Both the position numbers and the translations under genes were made by a program. Source: Homarus americanus (taxonomy: Eukaryota > Arthropoda > Malacostraca > Decapoda > Nephropidae). From it: a stretch of 64,000 bases of DNA. Position 1 is the first letter of the stretch. Each line of letters opens with the position of its first letter. Under the pieces are notes generated by a model. It had not been told where the DNA came from. It saw nothing but the letters and a program-made list of their open reading frames with translations, and did not search any database. The stretch is taken from assembly GCF_018991925.1 (NCBI RefSeq), contig NW_024753828.1:5370339-5434338 (forward strand), read 5' to 3'. Shown here piece after piece: positions 55,790 through 64,000 of the stretch.

Positions 55790-58700
55790 GTAATGTATAG
55801 ACTTATGGTACTATACTCATTATCTGAATCTTAGGTTGTGTGTTTCCTGGATATGGTTTTATTTTACTTTCTAAAAAATTTATATTCACTTATCAAAATT
55901 TGCTTGCAGGGGTTGGAAAGTCAACATTACAGAAGAAGCTGCTAGAGGAGTTTGGTCCTCATTTTGGGTTCTCCGTGTCACACACCACACGCTCTCCAAG
56001 GGAGGGTGAGGAACACGGCAAGCACTACTATTTTGTGACCAGACAGGAGATGCAGGAGGCTATTGACAAAGGGGAATTCATCGAACATGCGGAGTATTCA
56101 GGTAATTTATAGGGTACAGTATTATAAATTATAGGGGATTATCTGTTGGTTAACCCTTTATCACAGACCAAAATTGTGGTTCCCCAGTTTGAGTTTGTGG
56201 TCGAGAAATGAGGTTTATTGTATTGCAACAGCTTACAGTAAGGTACATTCTTTTTTCAATTTTTATTCAAATGTTGGGAATACATTACCAATAATGGCAA
56301 ATGACTGATTCAGGCAATAATCAGAGATACTGTATACAGTGTAACCCCGCTTTACGTGGTCAATTGAACCCACAGAGGCCCGCGTAAAGCGGGAAACGCG
56401 TAAACCGAACAACAGAACATATGGGATTAATTGAAATAGAGACTGGGCCAACCCACAAACTCCACTTTTTCAGACACAATACCTACGTTGTAGTAAAAAT
56501 AACATCTTAATTTTATGATGGTATGCACACACAATTAACAATTAAAAGAAATATCAATAATATTAGGTTTTTTAACACTTACATTAGTAGAAAAGATGGC
56601 TGGGCACACGGGGATGGAGGGTTGGTTCCGAGGCAGAGGGCAGCTTATTGGCCCTCACCTGTATCAATTGTATCACTATCCACCACAGAGGCTTGCAGGG
56701 CCTCTTTGTCAAACCCCTCAAAGTCCATAAAAGTCCATATCCTCACTATCACTATCTTGGGCCGGCTGTGGTGGGTGGCGGGTGAAGAACTCGGTAATGT
56801 TTTGATGACTGGGCGACCTTGTGCACACCCTGCCCGCGCTGCTTCCCGCGTATATGAGTAGATGCACCACGTAAAGTGGGGTATTACTGTACTGTATTTC
56901 ACATCTTTGTAGCAGCTTTAATCCACTGTACTGTACCCATAAAACATTACCAATATGTCATCAGTTAACTTGATATTGACTCAGATTTGATAAGTATATC
57001 CATCAATAGCCATATATCTAGTGACAAAGAGCTTGGTAATAAATAGTATATTTTTAATGGAAAACTCAATGCTTAATCCTAAGTCTTGAAAAAAACCTTC
57101 TCTTTACAGGTAATTTGTATGGGACTAGTAAAAAGGCAGTCCATAATGTTCTTGGAAATGGGCGAATTTGTATTTTAGACATTGACACTCAGGGAGTCAT
57201 GCAGGTCAAAAAGACTGATCTACAAGCTCAGTTCGTCTTCATCAGACCACCATCAATTGAGGTTTGCTTTACTTTCCATTTTCTGTTATATAGAATTTAA
57301 GATTTTACTGTAATTTCATGGGTGTTCATTGAAAGGAGGATCATCATGAGTTCAGTTCCTGGTCAGACAGGAGAACTGGCTTCCCTCCTTTTACACTCAC
57401 CCTCTGTTCTGGTGCTTATTACCTCTGTCTTTTCTTCTGTATTAGAGGGCTTTAATTCCATAAGTTGCCCAAGCCATTGCATAAATTTTAATCAAGGTAG
57501 TGAGCTTGAGATACTAAATCATAACCAACCATGGATCAGGCAACTCTGAATGCTCCAACCTCTTGTAGGTTGTTGAAGTAAGCTAATACAGCTAAGTGGG
57601 ATTGGTCAGGTTGTCCAGTTTGTAACCAATGGGGTAACATGGCACAAGGCATAAATGCATACAGTATCGGTAAAGTGTGTGAAAACTTCACTTGTGCCCA
57701 TTTGGCAACTGATGTCAGAAAGTACTGTACAGTCAAAGCTCTAACATCTGAACACCTTGGAACTAAGCAGCATGTGGATTTCTAAATGTAATGTACTTTT
57801 GTATGGAGTCCAGATTGTGGTTTTGCATAAAAAAATAGCTTTTAATGGTATTTGTTTGAACTAAATACCTGATATAAGAGATTAATAAATATAAGGATAC
57901 ATAAAATATAAATAATTGTGTCAGTGATATGAGGTGTGAAGTTATAGGTATGTGTGTGTCACTGCTACATCACCATTACACATTATTCAGTGGTAATCTT
58001 GACTCACTAACACTCCAGACTTACACATAACCACACATGCAACTACTGTACTGTATTTTCTAATTACACCAATGCAAGCCAAAAAATTTTGTAAGAAAGA
58101 ATAAATGAAATAGAATATTTTATATAAATACACATAAATGCTACCATACAAACTCAAGAAACTTGTTTGCAGATCATGGCTTGCTTGTAAAATCTGAAAC
58201 CGCGCAGCTTCTTGAGCTTTGTGGACTTTTGAACTTAGAATGTTACACCTGTTACCCCCCTCCCCTCTTCCTCCCTTAACCCTTTCATTGTGGCTGGTCT
58301 GAATTTCAAGTTTACTACACCCTCATTACAGCACTTTTAACAAAACAGGATTCTGTTCTGTACAGTAAAAAACCCATAATTTGTACCCCTCAATTTCGAA
58401 ATTACTCATAATTCGTGATGGTTTGCTGTTATGAAATTTATATTACAATTTTGTAATATTTGGAAAAATATCAAAACATGAGACTTCAAAATACTATACA
58501 AGACATGTACTCCCTGACTTACAACGGGGTTAGGAACCGACATCCAGGTCGTAAGTCGGACATGCTTAAATAACACAGAAAATCGAAAATTTGGGTCTCT
58601 TTTTCTTCTCAGCACCACAAAACACTCACTTTTAAGCTTGCCAGCCATTTTAAAGTGAATTACAGATGAAAATTTTGTCTGTGTACTGACTTTGGGACTC

Positions 58701-60064
58701 AAAAATACATAATTTGACCAAATTTTGGTACGAGGCAGGTCGTAAGTGCGGGTGGGCGTAAGTCGAGTTGATCGTAAGTCGGGGAGTACCTGTATTACAA
58801 TATACAGGTGCTCCTCTACTTACGAACGAGTTACTTTCCTTGTCGATAGCAAACAAATTGTAAAAAATTAAAAGATAATGAATATTTAGTACAGCTATAC
58901 CCTTTAATACAGCCTTAAAACTTGGCTCACTCTTCTCCTCTTAGGTAATGTTTGTTCTATCAGGAATTTTCTTCAAAATAATCCAGTCTCATCCACATTA
59001 AATACCTGTTCTGGCAGGTAACTTCCCTCAGTGATGATGTTTGTATCTCTGAAAGTTTGTAAGTTGAACGTTCTTAAGTAGAGGAGCACCAGTACAGTAT
59101 TACAACTTTTGTAATAAGTACAGTAATTGGTAAAATTTTTAATTGTGAGAGACATTTATGAATATGCATGACTCACATGTCGCCATGGGATGCGACCACC
59201 CACTTCAGTGTAAACAGGCATTTGCATGTTGGTAAGGAAAAAAAATCTGTTGATTTTGGTCAGTCATGACGTGCACATCTTTGGTGTACCGTGCAAGCTT
59301 TCCACTTATTTTTCTATTGTTGCCCAGTATTTGAGCCATCGTGTCTAATAAGCATGGACCAATCACCTCAAAGGGAACCTCGAAGAAGAAAGCTGCCAAG
59401 AGGCACATACAATAGATTAAACATCCAAAATAATGTTTACATTTTGATTGGGGCAGATAATGGAAAAGTACCATTGTTTTGTTGTTTTTTCCCTTTGGGA
59501 GAAGGTGTCCCTCATATTTCGTAAAATCTTATACAGTAATTGATAAGGGCTAGAGGCCGTATTATTTTGAATTATGGGGGTTTTACTGTATGGGTACTGT
59601 ATATGGAATATCTGCCAGAGGCAATGTGTTGCCATATATGACACCAAAGATAAAACTATTCTTGATATGTCTGGAATTTAGTTCATCACACAGGGTCCTG
59701 GGAACACAAGTTGTTAAACCAACAGTGTGTTGATTGTACAGTACATGAGATTTGAGGATAAACCCTTTCATTGGGGGGGGGGGGGTTATAACCCAAGGCA
59801 AAATTCTAGAACTATGAATATATTTCCTGTTTATCTTTATTCCTAATTTTCCTCTTGCAGGATCTAGTGAAGAGACTCCAAGCTCGTGGCACAGAGACAG
59901 AGGAGAGCTTGAACAAGCGCCTTACTACTGCCAAGAAAGAGTTAGAGTATGGAGCTGTAAAGGGTAACTTTGACAAAGTGATAATTAATGACAATGTTGA
60001 GGAAGCATATCAGGAACTAAGGGATTTCATGCTTCCAGCAGTAAATGAAATAAAAGATGATTAA
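55753..60064 (+). CDS. GUK1: Guanylate kinase (complete, 4 coding exons)
   Basis: Exons 55753-55789, 55910-56101, 57110-57261 and 59861-60064, all GT-AG and phase-matched, encode 194 aa (human GUK1 is 197). ATP + GMP to ADP + GDP, a cytosolic step of purine salvage and dGTP supply. Seen: P-loop GPSGVGKST (10-18); GMP-binding region with VSHTTR (Arg40), Arg43 and HYYFVTR (Tyr52-Tyr53); [17 protein letters not shown] (67-83), carrying the conserved Glu and Tyr contacts; ILDIDTQG (98-105); lid [13 protein letters not shown]; late [10 protein letters not shown]. Start: the ATG at 55753 gives a protein aligned with the cytosolic form. The frame is open upstream through an acceptor at 55714 ([11 protein letters not shown]), so a longer isoform from an upstream exon is possible. 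No lesion was seen. Confidence 0.96.
55910..56101 (+). CDS. GUK1: Guanylate kinase coding exon 2 (P-loop and GMP-binding domain)
   Basis: [20 protein letters not shown] through [23 protein letters not shown] and EFIEHAEYS. Acceptor CTTGCAG/GGGTT; donor TTCAG/GTAATT. Phase 1 in and out. Confidence 0.97.
56337..56889. mobile_element. Tigger-like element in guanylate kinase intron 2
   Basis: CAGTGTAACCCCGCTTTACG at the left; inverted copy ending CGTAAAGTGGGGTATTACTG at the right; TA flanks. A minus-strand frame inside has [14 protein letters not shown], which may be a transposase remnant (similar to Tigger DFKGFEKE-type sequence), but this is uncertain. Confidence 0.85.
57110..57261 (+). CDS. 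GUK1: Guanylate kinase coding exon 3
   Basis: [20 protein letters not shown] then ILDIDTQGV and [10 protein letters not shown]. Acceptor TTTACAG/GTAAT; donor TTGAG/GTTTGC (weak but in frame). Phase 1 in, phase 0 out. Confidence 0.96.
58504..58792. mobile_element. Tigger-like MITE, AGCTCCTCCCC family, copy 2 (reverse)
   Basis: Inverted ends GTACTCCCTGACTTAC and GTAAGTCGGGGAGTACCTG. The interior is the reverse complement of the 49509 element, with the minus-strand frame [20 protein letters not shown]. Confidence 0.85.
58805..59092 (-). mobile_element. Tigger-like element with DDE-domain remnant
   Basis: Ends GGTGCTCCTCTACTTACGAA and inverted CTTAAGTAGAGGAGCACC. Internal minus strand, from about 59020: [15 protein letters not shown], then in a shifted frame [10 protein letters not shown] and [10 protein letters not shown], matching the catalytic core around the second Asp of Tigger transposases. 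Frameshifted and truncated. Confidence 0.88.
59861..60064 (+). CDS. GUK1: Guanylate kinase coding exon 4 and stop
   Basis: [20 protein letters not shown] to the end at TAA. It contains the lid and the C-terminal [15 protein letters not shown] helix. Acceptor CTTGCAG/GATCTA. An ATTAAA at 60182-60187 is the nearest plausible poly(A) hexamer downstream. Confidence 0.96.
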   Translation, partial: DLVKRLQARGTETEESLNKRLTTAKKELEYGAVKGNFDKVIINDNVEEAYQELRDFMLPAVNEIKDD

Positions 60065-60186
60065 AGTCTTAATATATATTGTGAAATATATTTAAACTGT
60101 ATATACATATTGCATATACATAAATCAAATTCCATTGCTATAAGTAAAGTTTCCAAGGAAGTTCAGGCACACAAGTATTTTATTAA

Positions 60187-63100
60187 AAAAAAATTATTAA
60201 TTGTATGTAAAGTGTAAAAATATTAATCTTACTTTCTTAGGAACTGACACCATAGAAAATTATTACAAGAAGTTCTGACAGAGTTGAATCTTATCATTTA
60301 ATTCCATGAGTTACAATATCTTATGTTTAGGAGTTACTGTACTGTACTTGTTTAACAGATGTTGATTAATCAGCTGACCTAGTTTGTTTATTTTTATATC
60401 ATTTTCGCCACTTATCAGCTTACTAGCCGTTCAGGCAATTGATCTATCCAGTGTTGGTACAGGAGGAAACTGGAGTCTGGGAAACCTGTACGGTAATGTT
60501 TTAGTGATGCCACACTAGATAACACCCTCCTCACGTGTGTCTGGGCCGAGTGTCAACCTAGCTCTATTCTGAAATTGTCAATCCTGAGCACATTATGTTC
60601 CTCATAACTGTTGATGTAAGATTGTATCTTAACCGATTACACATGTACAAGTACCAAAAAGTATTGTCTATGCTGGATAAAAATTAGTTACCTGACATAC
60701 TTAGTGAACATAACTATAGTGAAGGTAGTCTGATATGGAGACCACTTAAATTACTGAAGAGCTTCAGCCAGTCATCTAGTTATGGGCATTTTTACTGTAC
60801 ACTTTCACTCACAAGGAACTTCCATCGTACAAATCTCTAACCATCATGACCTTGATCTAAATATATTTGTACCTTGTGAGAAGATCGATAACATGAGAGG
60901 CTTGCTAGATGGTTCATATCCTACAGCTTCGTTTACATTTACAACCTTTTATCATAATCCACCCTGGGGAAGTTTAATTCCACACAACTAAAGAATACAC
61001 TGGTTGGGATCACGACATTTCTATTGTTTCTCATGCCGAGCTGTAGAGGGACTGCAACTTCATATTTTGCTGTATTCAGCTTCTTGGTGCTGTCGTTTGA
61101 CAAGAATACATTGACATCCTTGTCTCATATTCACATGTCTGCAAGAAACAGGCATCTGTGCATGATCCCAACGATAAACCTTTTTTACGGGAGATGAAAC
61201 TAGTTCTACCAGTAATAAGGTGTACTAACACGTATGGTAATCCCAGACACCTTAAAGATATAAAAAGTACAACTAAAAATAACTTCCATGAAATCCCCGC
61301 ATTAAGCATACTGCGCCTGCCTTGTTGGGTATGATGAGCGGCGTCAGGGAGCCGCTCAGAGGCTGGGGAGCACTGTTCGCCCTACCCAGGCTGCTGACCA
61401 CACAGTACCTATCTCAATTAAACACATCCTTCATATTATTCTTAAAAAATTGATCATGATGGACAATGACCAAAAATTCATACTGTATTTATTTCCAAGT
61501 GGAGTAGTTAATTGGCAGACCAACTACTGTAGTAAAGATCAAAGAACTCAGTCATTTGATGGTTCTTTTAGATTATGTACAAATTATTTCTCTTCCGGAC
61601 ACATTCTTGTTCAAGCAGTCACTGCCTAAATAGTTGTACTTATAAAATAACTATTTTTGAGGATTGGGAGTTTAGGTTTTTGATTAAGGGGTAATTATAT
61701 TCACTAATACTACACCATGCAGCTGCCTGCTACTTGTCCATTAATTAAAGGTAGTTTAAAGGTTGTGTGTGTGTTCTCATGTATGTACACCATATGTTGT
61801 CATCATTAAATATCAAAAGGTTTTTTACATTTGAGACAATACATACACATGTGTACAGTATATATATATTTTCACCTGTAATTGATTTTCTTTCTTGTAA
61901 TTATCATCTGTCATGAACCTAAATAATGTGCATCTTAATATTATTTTCTTGAGCAGCTTAAGAGTTTGTGGAGTTAATGATGTCTACATTCTTCAAGGAG
62001 TATTATCTTGTGTTAAGAAATTTGTAATCAAACTTTTTATACATACATTAGTTGTTCAAACATATTATAACTGTTCTATTTATCTCAAAAGTTTGTCCAG
62101 AATCTAAATCCAGATTTCTAAAACAAAGACCCAATAGTGTGTTGTTATCAGAAAGTTAAGTGCACCTCAATAAAAGAGACTTAGTTACCAGTGTTAATGA
62201 TGATCAATGCCCACAAGATTGAAGCATAATTAAGGTAAATAAGTTTCCAGTACAGTATCATATGAATGTTCATTAAATTGTATGAACTGTGAGGATTGTC
62301 AATGAATGACAAATGGGATTTTAATATGCACAGCTTTCAAGACTTGAAATAGTACAAGAAGCCGACAAAGTTTAAATTTAGATATAATTCTGTCTTTTTG
62401 TAATCAGTTGTGTAAAGCATTGCTTTAAATGAGGTTACCCGGTATGTTAAGAATTATGCTCACAGTTTAAAATAGGATTTAAAAATTAATTTCTTTTGTT
62501 TTCACTTAATCTACTAACTATTTGGTGGATGGAAGATTTAATGTATAACAATACAGTATATACAATACAGTGTACAGCATATATAAAATGAATAATTTCC
62601 CACTGCCATGGTTGAGATTATAAGTAATTATTATGTAGGTAGAGACTGTGTTTTTTCTTTTATGTGCCCTAAATACAAAGACAGTAGAAACAAGACCTAA
62701 GCTTGGTCTATTTTTGCATCTCCCAGGCTAAGGATTTTTGAAAAATTTGTAGAAAAAATGACCTTCTATATCTACAGTAATTGAGCATTATGTTAGAAGT
62801 CATATAACATAAAGTAAATCATGGTCAGCAGCTAGTTTGTTTCCCGAGCATTAGGATAGTTAACACCACAACATCTTGCTGACGGGCTGTTTATATACTC
62901 GAGCTGTACATGTACTTATCATATCTCTTTATATCACTGCTTTACATTATAATTATAGTATGTTTATTTATTTGCATGTTGCCGCACAATTGGGGCAGTG
63001 TTACACGCGCACCTAAATTGGTAATTTTTCTAACCAGCAACTATATCTGGCAATACATAGATAAAGAAATTCCAGCTAGTGTTCCTGTTTTCTTTCGACT

Positions 63101-63190
63101 CCGACATGTCTGTCTTCACTTGCCTAAAATCAGTCACTCGAGTTTAAAGGAGAGCTACTAATATATTAAACAGAATTATTTTTATGTACT
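60187..63190. other. Downstream of guanylate kinase, no further gene seen
   Basis: Apart from the SINE-like copy, AT-rich sequence with no supported exon. A GC-richer patch at 61300-61400 (GAGCGGCGTCAGGGAGCCGCTC) can form a short stem but matches no RNA family I know. Confidence 0.5.
60390..60560. repeat. Dispersed SINE-like repeat, copy 2
   Basis: Same ordered blocks as at 5180-5420 (CACTTATCAGCT, GATCTATCCAGTGTTGGTAC, GGGAAACCTG), with indels. It lies 0.3 kb after the guanylate kinase stop. Confidence 0.45.
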
Positions 63191-63195
63191 GTATA

Positions 63196-63962
63196 CAGTT
63201 GAGTCTCGATAATTCGCAGGTTAGGTATCAAAAGACATTGTGAATCATCAACTCACGAGTTAAGTGATTTAAATGGAAATACAGTAATTAGTTTGGTTTC
63301 AGAGGCCAAGAAATACGGTAACCATAAACTGTTCCAAAACTGCTTTAATTAACAATAAACATAAAAAAAATACAGTAGCATTTAGATAGTGTTCGTTACA
63401 CCAACATGGAAACAGGCAATCTGGCTGTGACCACACTATGTCAACAAAGAACCAGGAATTTAATTCCACAAAAAATTCATCTGTAGTTGAGTTTGGGGTT
63501 TTTGTTTTGTGAAAATTTATTACTTTACAATAATGTTTTATTAACTCGGTACTAAATGATATAGGAATTACTGAATGGTGAAATTGTATAATGTATTAAT
63601 GAGGTTGGAGGTGTGCGGGGGAGAGAGACGCTCAGTCCACCACCCTTCCTCCCACAAACAATTCACTTACTACAATACAGTACTTTTAATTTTTCTTAGT
63701 TTACATTATATTTTGTTTATATCTAAGTCACACTGGAGTATTGAAGTGATATTCATATTATATTTTATTTCCAAGGCAAATTAGAGCAATTAAATTATAT
63801 TTCCACCAATTTTATGGTTTCTTGTGTAAACAAACACTGCGGCAGAGGGCGTTCAGCTGCGAATTATGAATATTTGACTGAAATTTAAAATAGGTAGTAA
63901 TAGAGGTACCCATGAATTTAAGAACGTGAATTTGTATTTTATGAATTATCGGAACTCCACTG
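63196..63962. mobile_element. Tigger-like element, 767 bp
   Basis: CAGTTGAGTCTCGATAATTC at the left; inverted GAATTATCGGAACTCCACTG at the right; TA on both sides. No transposase recognised. Confidence 0.88.
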
Positions 63963-64000
63963 TATATTCTTATGAAAAAATCTAATAGTACCACAATATA

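Larger units (their letters stand above)
58363..59588. mobile_element. Outer Tigger-like element in guanylate kinase intron 3
   Basis: CAGTAAAAAACCCATAATTT at the left and inverted AATTATGGGGGTTTTACTG at the right, TA flanks. 1226 bp including two inserted MITEs (58504-58792 and 58805-59092). Confidence 0.75.

Noticed and set aside
61330..61400. A structured RNA gene at the GC-rich patch
   Set aside because: Only a short stem can be drawn and it matches no tRNA, snRNA or other family known to me.

Overview
This is a gene-poor animal nuclear window. The organism is most likely an arthropod, and plausibly a decapod crustacean. Evidence: genes are split by GT-AG introns of 0.1 to 2.6 kb; coding sequence is only about 3.2 kb of 64 kb; microsatellites and minisatellites are very dense; there are degenerate CCTAA/TTAGG tracts (the arthropod telomere unit), many small TA-flanked DNA transposons and decayed non-LTR retroelements. 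Species assignment is inference.

Three protein-coding genes can be assembled in full across splice sites with matching phase. (1) A Myt1/PKMYT1-type membrane-associated Cdk1-inhibitory kinase on the minus strand: ten coding exons between 27573 and 19106, 551 codons, with kinase domain, short membrane segment and C-terminal RNL motif. (2) PACRG, a protein of the ciliary doublet microtubule inner junction, on the plus strand: five coding exons from 31886 to 37249, 317 codons, with a polyadenylation signal at 37461. (3) Cytosolic-type guanylate kinase on the plus strand: four coding exons from 55753 to 60064, 194 codons. The three do not form a functional cluster: one is a cell-cycle kinase, one is axonemal and one is nucleotide metabolism.

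Layout. 1-8 kb: no gene; a perfect-TIR miniature element, a Tigger/pogo-derived fragment and a SINE-like repeat. 7.2-13.3 kb: low-complexity CT-rich repeats, long (TA)n tracts, short dispersed repeats and a 25-copy 28-bp minisatellite. 13.3-19.1 kb: a TIR element, then AT-rich sequence downstream of the kinase with an old array of about 90 bp units. 19.1-27.6 kb: the kinase gene; its introns hold a LINE tail, a 5S rRNA-derived repeat and a MITE with perfect 34-bp TIRs and a 9-bp target duplication. 28-31.8 kb: no recognised gene. 31.9-37.5 kb: PACRG; its second intron is a stack of four unrelated tandem arrays. 37.5-55.7 kb: no assembled gene; minisatellites, LINE 3' ends, a large inverted repeat, Tigger-like MITEs and a 1.5-kb GT-rich minisatellite. 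55.7-60.1 kb: guanylate kinase, whose intron 3 is a nest of Tigger-like elements. 60.1-64 kb: a SINE-like copy and one more TIR element.

The most notable non-genic signal is the number of different CAG...CTG, TA-flanked (Tigger/pogo-like) miniature elements: about ten copies of at least eight TIR families. Several keep transposase scraps. I did not find a convincing new multi-gene system, and I do not claim one.
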